A stretch of 64,000 nt of DNA from Natrarchaeobaculum sulfurireducens (GTDB lineage Archaea; Halobacteriota; Halobacteria; Halobacteriales; Natrialbaceae): positions 1,736,001 through 1,800,000 of the forward strand of contig NZ_CP024047.1 in NCBI RefSeq assembly GCF_003430825.1, given 5' to 3'. Below are positions 8,485 through 17,023 of this stretch, piece after piece. The notes under the pieces were generated by a model. The model was not told the DNA's origin. It saw only the letters and a program-made list of their open reading frames with translations, and ran no database searches. Position 1 is the stretch's first letter. Every line of letters begins with the position of its first letter. A program made the translations under genes and the position numbers.

Positions 8485-9897
8485 ATGGGAGACGACAACT
8501 ACCGAATCGAGGAGGACAGCCTCGGCGAAATGCAGGTGCCCGCGGACGCCTACTGGGGAGCACAGACCCAGCGTGCGATCCAGAACTTCCCCATCTCGGG
8601 GATCACGTTCGGCCGCCGCTTCGTCCGAGCGCTCGGGGTCGTCAAGAAGGCCGCCGCACAGGCCAACCGCGACCTCGGGCTGGTCGAAGCAGACGTCGCC
8701 GACGCCATCGTCAAGGCCGCCGACGAGGTCATCGCGGGCGAACACGACGAGCAGTTCCCGGTCGACGTTTTCCAGACCGGCTCCGGGACGTCCTCGAACA
8801 TGAACGCCAACGAGGTCATCGCCAACCGCGCCGCCGAGCTCATGGGTGCCGAAATCGGCGACCGCGTCGTCCACCCTAACGACCACGTCAACTACGGCCA
8901 GTCGTCGAACGACGTCATCCCAACGGCGATGCACGTCGCCGCCCTCGAGGCCGTCGAGAAAGACGTCACTCCCGCACTCGACCAGCTTCGCGAGGCGCTC
9001 GAGCGCAAAGAAGCGGAGTTCGACGACGTCGTCAAGACCGGCCGCACCCACCTGCAAGACGCCACGCCGGTCACGCTCGGCCAGGAGTTCGGTGGCTACC
9101 GCACCCAGATCGAGAAGGGACTCGCCCGCGTCGACACCGTTCGTGCACATCTCGCCGAACTCGCACTGGGTGGCACTGCGACCGGGACCGGCCTGAACAC
9201 GCACCCTGAGTTCCCCGGCCGCGCCGCCGAGTACATCACCAAAGAGACCGGCGTCCAGTTCCGCGAAGCCGACGACCACTTCGAGGCTCAGGCCGCCCAC
9301 GACGCCATGGCGGAGGCCCACGGCGCGCTCCGCGTCGTTGCCGGGTCGCTCAACAAGATCGCAAACGACCTGCGCCTGCTCGCCTCCGGTCCGCGAAACG
9401 GCCTGGGCGAACTCGAGCAACCCGAGAACCAGCCCGGCTCGTCGATCATGCCCGGCAAGATCAACCCCGTGATCGCCGAAGCGGTCAACCAGGTCCACAA
9501 GCAGGTCGTCGGCAACGACGCCGCCGTCGCCGCCGGCGCCGCCGAGGGACAACTCGACCTCAACCTCTACAAGCCCGTCTGTGCGTACAACTTCCTCCAG
9601 TCTGCAGAACTCATCGCGAACTCGAGTCAGGTCTTCGCCAAGCGCTTCGTCGACCCGCTCGAGGCGAACGACGCGTTCTGTGCGGATCAGGTCGAGCAGT
9701 CGATGGCGATGGCGACGTCCCTGAACGTTCACATCGGCTACGACAAAGCCAGCGAGGTCGCAAAGACCGCGCTCAAAGAGGACAAGACCGTCCGCGAGGT
9801 CGTCCTCGAGAAGGAATATCTCTCCGAGGAAGAAGCCGACGAGGTCCTCGACCCCCGCAAGATGGCTCAGCGCGGTATCCTCGGTCAGGACGACTGA
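8485..9897 (+). CDS. fumC: Class II fumarate hydratase
   Basis: A 470-residue homotetrameric-type fumarase interconverting fumarate and malate in the TCA cycle. The superfamily signature GSSIMPGKINP is intact near residues 318-328, with the catalytic Ser in the flexible loop, and QTGSGTSSNMNANEV and RTHLQDATPVTLGQE sit where the other active-site segments belong. Length matches the family (~460-470). It is very acidic. A T-rich tract about 150 nt after the stop could be a terminator. No other TCA genes are adjacent. Confidence 0.95.
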   Translation: MGDDNYRIEEDSLGEMQVPADAYWGAQTQRAIQNFPISGITFGRRFVRALGVVKKAAAQANRDLGLVEADVADAIVKAADEVIAGEHDEQFPVDVFQTGSGTSSNMNANEVIANRAAELMGAEIGDRVVHPNDHVNYGQSSNDVIPTAMHVAALEAVEKDVTPALDQLREALERKEAEFDDVVKTGRTHLQDATPVTLGQEFGGYRTQIEKGLARVDTVRAHLAELALGGTATGTGLNTHPEFPGRAAEYITKETGVQFREADDHFEAQAAHDAMAEAHGALRVVAGSLNKIANDLRLLASGPRNGLGELEQPENQPGSSIMPGKINPVIAEAVNQVHKQVVGNDAAVAAGAAEGQLDLNLYKPVCAYNFLQSAELIANSSQVFAKRFVDPLEANDAFCADQVEQSMAMATSLNVHIGYDKASEVAKTALKEDKTVREVVLEKEYLSEEEADEVLDPRKMAQRGILGQDD

Positions 9898-10162
9898 CGA
9901 CTCGGACCGACCGCTCGAGCGTCCACCTCGACGGCCCGTCCCGCAACGACTGTCTCTATACTGACACCCGCTCGTTCCACGGTTCGACTCCGCCTCACCT
10001 GCCAGCTGAGTGAATACTCGATACTGAGTAAACAGGGTCACGAGTAGGTTTTTCTTCCCCGAGTGTTTCCCCTAAATCGACGTAGTGGGGCGTAATCACG
10101 GTTGATTCCGGCGCAATAAAAGAACCCAAGCAGTTTTGATGGATGCTCGCGTCAGACGAAAT

Positions 10163-10396
10163 ATGCACACCTGTCGTAGCTGCAACCAGTCGTTCCAGAC
10201 CGAACTCGCCCTCGAACTACACCACGATACGTGCTCGAGCGGACAACTTCTCTGTCAAGTATGTGGGGATCGATTCCGGGAGGCCGATGCAACCCAGGAC
10301 GGGTGGCACTACGAGTGCCCAGACGAAGACTGCGACGGCAGCGGTCTCCAGGAAGACCTGTATCGGGTCGACGAGATTCGTATGGCGACACACTGA
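10163..10396 (+). CDS. Small C2H2/zinc-ribbon-like protein
   Basis: A 77-residue protein with MHTCRSCNQSFQTELALELHHDTC, a C-x2-C...H-x4-C arrangement much like a single C2H2 finger, followed by a second possible metal site LLCQVCGDRF...HYECPDEDC. Such one-domain zinc proteins are numerous in haloarchaea and mostly uncharacterised. The start is uncertain: an in-frame ATG exists at 10139, but ATG 10163 begins just before the finger and fits better with AATAAAAG ~45 nt upstream. It could bind nucleic acid or a protein partner; no neighbour hints at a pathway. Confidence 0.7.
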   Translation: MHTCRSCNQSFQTELALELHHDTCSSGQLLCQVCGDRFREADATQDGWHYECPDEDCDGSGLQEDLYRVDEIRMATH

Positions 10397-10629
10397 CCCC
10401 AGGTTCGCGTTTTCGACGTCGACTGGTTCATTTCGGCTTGTGCCCGTTCGTCCGACGGTGTGTGTATCGTTCTCTACAACCGAGGTCCGTGTAGTCGAAC
10501 AGGGCTCTCGGTGGACTCTCCTCACTGTGAGCCACAGCCACCGGGGTCATGTCGATGACCGACGCTGACTCGCCGACGAGCGAACGCGATACAAACGCTT
10601 TCGGGTTTCGAGTCCAGACTCTCGAGGCA

Positions 10630-10821
10630 ATGACGTGCCAGTACCAGGCGCCAAACAGTGGGGAGACGTGTGCGAACGAGGCCACTCGCGTGTTTAGTGT
10701 CTACTACCCGGAACGGCAACGCCAGGTCGTAAACCGCTACTGTGCTGGCCACGCCGACGCGATGGAAGCCAAGATCGAGGACGATCCAAACCGACAACTC
10801 GTCTCGAATCAGGAGTGGTAG
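10630..10821 (+). CDS. Small cysteine-containing protein, unknown
   Basis: A 63-residue protein MTCQYQAPNSGETCANEATRV...YYPE...NRYCAGHADAME. The spacing C-x10-C...C-x2-H suggests one bound zinc ion. A start at 10549 (adding 27 residues) is possible, but GATACAAAC at ~10589 followed by ~35 nt to this ATG favours the short form, and the extension is Ser/Thr-rich and unstructured. It lies 233 nt after the other tiny zinc protein, on the same strand. No function is assigned. Confidence 0.6.
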   Translation: MTCQYQAPNSGETCANEATRVFSVYYPERQRQVVNRYCAGHADAMEAKIEDDPNRQLVSNQEW

Positions 10822-11214
10822 GCTCCTCGAGCCTGCGCTGATTCTTGGTTGGAGCCGCCGTTGAGTGGGCTTACTCGACTGATTTCGTCAATCGGTTCGG
10901 TGCGCCGCTATCTCTTTCTTCGATATAGCGAAAAAAGGTTTATCTATTCACTCTCGCCCACGAACAGTCCTACAACTGTACTCCTGTTCGAGTGAGTATT
11001 CGTCCCACAAACGGAGCCGATGGTAATCTCTCGGCCCTAACGTACTCCTCGAGGACGTGTGCTCTCTAGTTACGTATTTGCTTCCGGGACACCTGCAAGT
11101 TTTAGCACTTCGATATCACCGCTACCGGTCGAAACTCGCCGACTTCACTGACGAGCCGGCTGCTGCTAACGGAATACTCCAGCAGTCACTGAACGTCAGT
11201 GTCCACTCCAGCCG

Positions 11215-11251
11215 GACGATCAGTGCATATCCCGACCAGACGATCAGTGCA
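11215..11251 (+). repeat. Two direct copies of GACGATCAGTGCA
   Basis: The 13-mer occurs at 11215-11227 and again at 11239-11251, a 24-bp period. It lies in the gene-poor stretch, so it is not coding. The CGATCAGT core recurs in the palindrome at 51417-51433. Confidence 0.6.
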
Positions 11252-12163
11252 GTGGGCGTGGAACCCGTTCCCGTGGGTACAGTAGCCGCTGCAAGTCAGA
11301 GCACACTTGATCGCACGATAGGAGCGAGGAGCTGAGTGGGAACCCCAGATTGTACAATCGGCGTGTACATTGCTGTACGTAGTGCTAGTATACGTCGTCT
11401 CCTCTCGGCCGGGGCCGTCAGTTGCCGGTGTCGTACTCGAACGATCACACCGTGGCACCTGTACAGTGCCGATCCGGACGGACCGCCGGAACTGGCCTAA
11501 ACCGACGAAACGGCGCATAATCGGCTCTCAATCGGGTTCGAACTCGAGGTGGGAAAAGAAGGCCTGACAGACAGCTTGGACGCTCGAATCGCCGTCCTGT
11601 GCCCGCCAGTCGGCTATCCCAACCGCACCATTGTCCCAGGGGTGGCCATGACTTTTCTCCTCGCGGACCAAGTGGAGGAGGGTTACAAGTACGTCCCTAC
11701 GAGTGAACGATGCAATCGACCTGTTGAACCGCCGTTGTTTCCACCCACACCCGAGCGTCCAGCTCGAGTTGGTAACTGGAGTATTTCGACCCCGGATGAG
11801 ATAACCAGTCACAGTCGTCGCTCGCTGTGCTGATAGCCACTCGCCTATATCAATTGTGAGCAACAATCTCTCGACGATCGTTACGGTGACAAGATGTATC
11901 ATCAATGAATATCTTGGCGGTCTACACGGTGAAAATATCCTGCTCGAGGAACCCGGTTCTAGGGACACAACCCCTGGGGGTACGACCCACGAAAAGTAGG
12001 TTCCGCGAACAGTCAAATCCCTCATGAACTCTCATCCGTTTCGGCGAAAAGTATCTGTTTAGCATCATTAGTGGCTCTCCTAGCGACCGGTAACAATCGG
12101 CTGATAGGGAGTCGTCTTCTTTCGAGCGACTGAACCCACTCACGACCTCGGTCGGGATTTGCT

Positions 12164-12276
12164 TTATTTGTGGCAGTGGGTTTAGCAACCCTCTCAAAGT
12201 GGGGTCACCTGCTCAAATAACATGTCTTCTCGCCAGAGACTGGGGCACCTTTTCCCCAAATAAGGGTCTTTATTTG
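12164..12276. repeat. Four TTATTTG heptamers, two direct and two inverted
   Basis: TTATTTG is at 12164-12170 and 12270-12276, its complement CAAATAA at 12214-12220 and 12257-12263. The last two face each other across 6 nt and could form a hairpin. The outer two sit in a longer repeated context (CTTTATTTGTG, then GTGGG after three or so bases). The cluster ends 45 nt before the DUF5805-recombinase operon, so it could be promoter, operator or recombinase arm sites. Confidence 0.6.
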
Positions 12277-12321
12277 TGAATGTGGGATAGATTGAAGTGA
12301 TCGTGGTGAGACCGGTCAGGT

Positions 12322-12723
12322 ATGTCCGACGAACGGGTCGCGGTGAAGACCTACGTCCCGGCGTTCCAGAAAGAAGCCTGGCAGCGACACGCCGACGAAC
12401 TCGAGATGAGCCAAAGCGAGTTCGTTCGGACGATGGTCCAGGCAGGTCGACGTGACTACGACGTACCGTCGAGCGAGCTCAGCGGTGTAACTCACGACAC
12501 GCAGGAGGCCACAAGCGGTGATTCCGGGGATGAGAACGGCTTTAGCGACCGAATCCTCGAGGCCCTCGAGCGGGAGGGTGTCCTCGACTGGGACGCCCTC
12601 GTCGACGCGTTGATCGACGATGTCGAGGCAGATCTCGACGCCGAACTCCAACACCTACAGGACGAGAATATGGTCCGCTATAGCGGTCGTGACGGCGGCT
12701 ACGTGGTGGTCAGTGATGACTGA
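12322..12723 (+). CDS. DUF5805-type small protein, partner of the recombinase
   Basis: A 133-residue protein. Residues 1-50 (RVAVKTYVPAFQKEAWQRHADELEMSQSEFVRTMVQAGRR) look like a ribbon-helix-helix fold: a strand followed by two helices. The C-terminal half (DRILEALEREGVLDWDALVDALIDDVEADLDAELQHLQDENMVRYSGRDGGYVVV) reads as a winged helix. It matches the haloarchaeal DUF5805 family, which is regularly found just before an XerC/D-like gene. The stop overlaps the recombinase start by 8 nt, so the two are translationally coupled; a DNA-binding accessory or regulator of recombination is the likely role. Confidence 0.75.
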   Translation: MSDERVAVKTYVPAFQKEAWQRHADELEMSQSEFVRTMVQAGRRDYDVPSSELSGVTHDTQEATSGDSGDENGFSDRILEALEREGVLDWDALVDALIDDVEADLDAELQHLQDENMVRYSGRDGGYVVVSDD

Positions 12724-13753
12724 GAGCCGACAGCGTCAGAACACGGTCGAGTACTTCCTTCAGGATATCGAACACCACGGTCGAAACGAGCGGACAGCTG
12801 ACGCTTATCGCCGGGTGCTATCCGACTACAAGGCCTTTCTCGAAGCGCGATTCGGGAAGACGCCGACGGACGCGAGCTATCGGGACTGCATGGCCTACGT
12901 TCACGAGCTTCGGACCACACACTCGAAGAGTACGGTCGCGACGTACGCCTCGTATCTCAACCGGTTTTACAGTTACCTCGTTCGGGTCGGACACGCCGAT
13001 GAGAACCCGATGACCGTCGTCCTAGAGGAGATGAACGAATCGATCGAGTCGAACCCGACCCGCAGGGACGTGACGCTCCCGCAGATGCGGTCGTTCGTCA
13101 CCGAAATCCGCCACCCATTGCATCGGGCGATCGTCGTGACGCTGTTGAAAACCGGGATGCGAGCCGGCGAACTCTGCAATCTGGATCTGATCGACTGTCA
13201 CATAGACCACGAGGCGACGACGTGGCAGCCGCGGGCGCATATCGCCGGGCGGCCGGATTCGCTGTTCGTCTCCGCCGAGCACACGTACGGCGAAAAATCC
13301 GGCGGTGAACGCCGGACCGCGTCGAACAAGCGAAAACGAGAGACCGTCGTCCCGGTCGACGAGGAACTACGGACAGCCCTCGTACGCTGGCTCGCCGTCC
13401 GCCCCGATACGAACTTCACGGGACCGTCGATGGCCGCTTCGGAGCCACTGTTCGTCGGAACGGCCGATAGCTGGGGACAGCGGCTTACGCCACACGTCGT
13501 CCACCACGTCGTCGAGAAGTACGCGAGAGAGTACGGCTGGTATCGAACAGGCGGCGGCGCCGCCGAGAACGTCACGCCCCACTACTTTCGACACTTCTTC
13601 ACCACCCACCTCCGGGATCGGACGGGCGACCGTGGCATCGTCCAGTATCTCCGTGGTGACGTCGCCAGCGATGTGATCGATACATACACGCACAACTGGG
13701 GCGATCGTGTCCGCAATACTTATCTCGAGCACATCTACTCGTTGAGCGTCTGA
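12716..13753 (+). CDS. Tyrosine recombinase (XerC/D-like integrase)
   Basis: A 345-residue site-specific recombinase. The N-terminal SAM-like core-binding domain (residues ~5-100, TADAYRRVLSDYKAFLEARFG...) is followed by the catalytic domain with Arg149 in TGMRAGEL, His289 and Arg292 in TPHYFRHF, and the nucleophile Tyr324 in IDTYTHNW. All catalytic residues are therefore intact. A Lys/Arg-rich stretch (TASNKRKRETVV) holds the beta-hairpin Lys. It is coupled to the DUF5805 gene. It may be a chromosomal resolvase or the residue of an integrated element; no attachment repeats or tRNA gene are seen nearby. Confidence 0.88.
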   Translation: MTESRQRQNTVEYFLQDIEHHGRNERTADAYRRVLSDYKAFLEARFGKTPTDASYRDCMAYVHELRTTHSKSTVATYASYLNRFYSYLVRVGHADENPMTVVLEEMNESIESNPTRRDVTLPQMRSFVTEIRHPLHRAIVVTLLKTGMRAGELCNLDLIDCHIDHEATTWQPRAHIAGRPDSLFVSAEHTYGEKSGGERRTASNKRKRETVVPVDEELRTALVRWLAVRPDTNFTGPSMAASEPLFVGTADSWGQRLTPHVVHHVVEKYAREYGWYRTGGGAAENVTPHYFRHFFTTHLRDRTGDRGIVQYLRGDVASDVIDTYTHNWGDRVRNTYLEHIYSLSV

Positions 13754-13992
13754 TCGGATCGATTTCGGTCGGTGTGATTCTCTGACGGGTTAAGTTTACT
13801 ACCCTTGTACACGATTTTGACGTCCGAACTCGAACATATATATCTCATACTGCTATACAGACTCTCATGCACGACTGCCTGGCTTATTATATTTTCAATA
13901 ATACGATTCGGACACCGGTCCGTCCGCTGGCTACCTCACTCGAGACGTCGCTATCGGGCGCGTTGGGGAACGTACGGGGACAGAACCAGTGA

Positions 13993-14904
13993 CTACCCGT
14001 CGACAGTCAGTTGGGTCTCGAGGTCGTCGCCGTCTAACAGCGAGCGGACAGTGGCGACCGTCTCCGACAGTTCGGACTCGTTCTCGAGCAGGACGGTCTC
14101 GCTCGGGAACAGTTGCTCGCCGAGTAAGAGCCCGTGGTCGCGGGCGGTCGAGCCGGTGACGGTCAGGTAGACGCCGAGGCCCGTCTCGGCGATCGCGGCT
14201 TCCTCCTCGCGGCCATCTTCGGGGTACCGAAACTCGACGCCGTCTAACGTTTGTGTGCCGAGGACGGCCTGAACCAGTCGCTCGTACCGGGGCTCAATGC
14301 ACAGTGGCCCTTCGTAGGACTCGAGAAATGCCCGATCGAGCGGTTCGGTGCCTGGGGCTACCTCCGGGGTCGCCATCAGCGTGTGGTAGACGGTATCTCC
14401 GAGGCCGGTCACGACGCGAACGTCGGTGTCGGTGGGGTTGATCCGGGCGTTCACGTCGGCGATTCGGTCAAGCGGCTCCGAGCGAAGTTCGACTACCTCT
14501 TCTAGGACGAGGTCGGCGCTGTCGAACCCCATCGCGAACTCGTGGGTGCGTAACGCCCGAAACGGCTCCTCGCGGCCCACGAGTTGAATGTCGGTGTCGA
14601 CGCCCTCGAGTGGGATCGTGACGCTGTCGAAGACGATTCGGCGGGGTTTACCGGCCCGGTCGTCGCGCAACACGGTATACTCGGGCTTCGTCGGATCGTC
14701 GGTGGTGCTATACTCGGCGAGACGATGATAGATGTTCTCCTCGTCAGGTTCGACAGACCCCTTCGTGAGGGCTTTTTCGTGGCGTAGCGTCGAAGCGATC
14801 TCGTCTGCGAGATCAGTGACGTTGAGGCGTCGAGCGATGCGATCGAGCACCGACTCGAGCGGCCGCCCCTTGCGAGGTACGGCGATCGGAATAGTCTCGC
14901 CCAT
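13993..14904 (-). CDS. Conserved haloarchaeal protein with HisG-like features
   Basis: A 303-residue protein of unknown function. The opening IPIAVPRKGRPLESVLDRI recalls the first strand and 'KGR' loop of ATP phosphoribosyltransferase (HisG), and LRTHEFAMGFDSADLVLEEVVEL (~residues 118-140) recalls the HisG 'GvaDlGItG.D.v.E' segment, so a periplasmic-binding-protein type II fold is plausible. The usual PRPP-binding loop is not recognisable and the C-terminal half differs, so the enzyme activity should not be assumed. It ends next to a 240-nt AT-rich gap shared with the convergent recombinase gene. Confidence 0.6.
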   Translation of the reverse strand: MGETIPIAVPRKGRPLESVLDRIARRLNVTDLADEIASTLRHEKALTKGSVEPDEENIYHRLAEYSTTDDPTKPEYTVLRDDRAGKPRRIVFDSVTIPLEGVDTDIQLVGREEPFRALRTHEFAMGFDSADLVLEEVVELRSEPLDRIADVNARINPTDTDVRVVTGLGDTVYHTLMATPEVAPGTEPLDRAFLESYEGPLCIEPRYERLVQAVLGTQTLDGVEFRYPEDGREEEAAIAETGLGVYLTVTGSTARDHGLLLGEQLFPSETVLLENESELSETVATVRSLLDGDDLETQLTVDG

Positions 14905-15061
14905 CGACCGGTGGTCGACTGGCGAGAGATAAACGAGTTACGTTTCGAGAGCAGTACGTTGCGGTGGCCTTCGAGTGTCCTATCCGGCCTCCTGTCCGTC
15001 GGTACGGTCGTGACCCGAATCTGGGCGCGAGTTCGTCGGGAACCTGTGGTACCCGCCCGTC

Positions 15062-16936
15062 TCAGTTGTCAGCGAACATCGAGCCAAGCTGCTCCCGCCA
15101 GTTCTGGAGATCGGTTACGTCTTCCTGAACGGACGCGAGGTCAGCCTCGACGTCCTCGAGGTCGGCTTCGAGATCGTCGACATCGCCCTCGAGATTGTCG
15201 ACGCTTTCGTCCACGTCGACGACTTTCCCTTCGAGGTCGTTGATGCCGCCCTCGAGGTCGTCGACGGTTTCATCTACGGTGACGACGGTTCCACTGAGAT
15301 CGTCGACGGTCCCGGAGAGCTCGTTGACGTCCGTTTCTACGGTTTCGACCGCTCCTTCGACACTGTCGACGTCGGTTCTCAGGTTCTCGACCGTCTCTTC
15401 TACGTCCACGACGGCTCCTTCTGTCTCTTCGAGGCGAGTATCGACGTCGGACTCGACGGTGTCGATTTGGTCCTCGACGGACCCAACGTCTTCGGTTACG
15501 GCATCGACAGCTGTTTCAACGGACTCGACCTCCGTTTCGAGGTCGGTCGACCACTCGGTGAGCGTCTGAACTTCGGCTTCGACGGCCTCGATCCGGTCGT
15601 CAGCACCGCCAGCGAGGCGCGCTGTTTTTTCGAGTCGATCGTCCATCGCCTCGACCGTCTCTTGAAGCTCGAGTAAGTCCGTCCGGAACCCAGTGATGAG
15701 TTTCTGGCCAGTACCGTGTTCTCCAAGGAACTCCTCTAACGCGTCCGCGTAGGCGGCTACCTCCTCGACCCGCGATTGGAGGTGGTTGAATTTCACTTGC
15801 TCGAGCGTCGCGCCGTCTCCCTCGAGTTCGGCACTGAGTACCGCCAGATCGTCGTCGTCGACGGCATCGGCTCTGATCTCGGCAGCGAGTTGGGCGACGA
15901 GCGATCCGTCCTCGAGCGACCCGACGGGGGCTGCGTCGTCGGCCGTTGTCTCGCTGGTCGGCTCTTCGAGTCCGTCCCGCTCGTCGCCTTCTTCTGCGAT
16001 CGAGGGCGTCTCGACTCCGTCGTCGAGTTCGGGTTCTATCTCGTCTTCTGCTTCGGACTTTGCTTTCGGCTCAGCTTCGGCTGTCTCAGCATCCATCTCG
16101 TCGGTGTCTACAGCCTCATCGAGTGTGTCGTCTGTCTCGTCAAGGCCATCGCCAACCGTCTCTTCGAGTTCGAGTTCGAGCGTTTCACTCTGATCGACGT
16201 CGAGGCTGTCGGCCGACTCCTCGTCGTCCGTTTCCGTTGGCTCGAGTGCGTCCGGCCCGTCGTCAGGTTCGGGAATTTGGTCGTCGCTGAACCCGAGGTC
16301 GATGTCCGGCGCATCATCGTCGTCGGACGCTGCGTCGGAGTCGAGCGGATCGACGGGGTTGGGGTCGACGTCACCGAGATCTAACTCGAGGTCCTCGGCC
16401 TCATCATCGAAGGAGACGACCTCGTTCGTCTCTTCGTCGGCATCGAGCCCTGGGACCGCTTCGGACTGGCCGGAGAGCATGTCCTTGACGGGTTGATTCC
16501 GATCTTCGGTGACGATGCTCTCGATGACGCCCTCTTCGACTTCGTTGGCGTCAGATCTGTCGTCGTCCTCCGAACTGACCTCGACGATCGTCGGCTCGGT
16601 CAGAAACGTCGCTGCGTCGCTTTCGTCGTCGATGCGGATGCCATAGACCGTGACAAGTACGGCGTCGGGGTCGACTGTTCCGGTGAACTCGACGTGATTA
16701 TCCTGGAACGCGGTCCAGTCGTCGCTATGGTAGTCGGGGTGGAATCCGACTTTGTCCATCGGGAAATCCTCGGGGATGTCCTCGGAGAGACGAAACGCTA
16801 CCTGTTCGTCTCGGCTGGACTCGATCTCGAACTGGATCGCAGGTACCGGGAACTCGTCCGCCGTGAACGATTTCCTGACGGTCAAACCGTCAGTACTGAC
16901 CTCGATCACGTCGCCCGTGTCGGCGGTGTTACTCAT
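15062..16936 (-). CDS. Long acidic coiled-coil protein
   Basis: A 624-residue soluble protein in three parts. Residues 1-120 form a beta-rich domain (VIEVSTDGLTVRKSFTADEFPVPAIQFEIESSRDEQVAFRLSE...). Residues ~120-340 are a disordered, extremely Asp/Glu-rich linker. Residues ~345-615 are helical, ending in a long run of degenerate heptads of the type V-x2-V-E-x2-V-x2-V (VESVETAVDAVTEDVGSVEDQID) and closing with WREQLGSMF. No membrane helix or signal is present. It could be a structural or scaffolding protein; homologues are annotated only by their coiled coil. It is followed on the same strand by no close partner. Confidence 0.7.
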   Translation of the reverse strand: MSNTADTGDVIEVSTDGLTVRKSFTADEFPVPAIQFEIESSRDEQVAFRLSEDIPEDFPMDKVGFHPDYHSDDWTAFQDNHVEFTGTVDPDAVLVTVYGIRIDDESDAATFLTEPTIVEVSSEDDDRSDANEVEEGVIESIVTEDRNQPVKDMLSGQSEAVPGLDADEETNEVVSFDDEAEDLELDLGDVDPNPVDPLDSDAASDDDDAPDIDLGFSDDQIPEPDDGPDALEPTETDDEESADSLDVDQSETLELELEETVGDGLDETDDTLDEAVDTDEMDAETAEAEPKAKSEAEDEIEPELDDGVETPSIAEEGDERDGLEEPTSETTADDAAPVGSLEDGSLVAQLAAEIRADAVDDDDLAVLSAELEGDGATLEQVKFNHLQSRVEEVAAYADALEEFLGEHGTGQKLITGFRTDLLELQETVEAMDDRLEKTARLAGGADDRIEAVEAEVQTLTEWSTDLETEVESVETAVDAVTEDVGSVEDQIDTVESDVDTRLEETEGAVVDVEETVENLRTDVDSVEGAVETVETDVNELSGTVDDLSGTVVTVDETVDDLEGGINDLEGKVVDVDESVDNLEGDVDDLEADLEDVEADLASVQEDVTDLQNWREQLGSMFADN

Positions 16937-17023
16937 GCGGACAACGTTACCATACCATTACTATAAAACGTACGGACAATATCACAGGAAAAACAGTATT
17001 CGATCGGAAACGACGCCGGCTCG

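Larger units (their letters stand above)
10822..12321. other. 1.5 kb gene-poor region
   Basis: No reading frame here has haloarchaeal codon character; the longest frames are in both strands, rich in Arg/Ser/Thr/Cys and not acidic, so I treat them as chance. Base composition is visibly closer to even than in the flanks. It contains two direct repeats (near 11215), a possible TATA-like GGTTTATCT near 10938, and a cluster of TTATTTG motifs (12164-12276) just before the recombinase operon. It may be decayed mobile DNA, since it abuts a tyrosine recombinase. Confidence 0.5.

Noticed and set aside
7633-10041. Very long open frames opposite fumC and the YdbT-like gene
   Set aside because: They are antisense shadows caused by high GC3 coding on the other strand.
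10046-10060. Intrinsic terminator after fumC
   Set aside because: A T-rich tract is present but there is no clear preceding hairpin, and archaeal termination at T-runs cannot be confirmed by eye.
11057-11335. 92-codon plus-strand frame
   Set aside because: No recognisable domain, non-acidic, and it includes the direct repeats near 11215; treated as chance.
11528-12025. 165-codon minus-strand frame in the gene-poor region
   Set aside because: Composition is Arg/Ser/Thr/Trp/Cys-rich without the acidic bias or codon use of real genes here, and no motif is recognisable.
12164-13753. Integrated provirus or plasmid with attachment sites
   Set aside because: No tRNA gene, no long flanking direct repeats and no structural, replication or toxin genes were seen, so only the recombinase pair is called.
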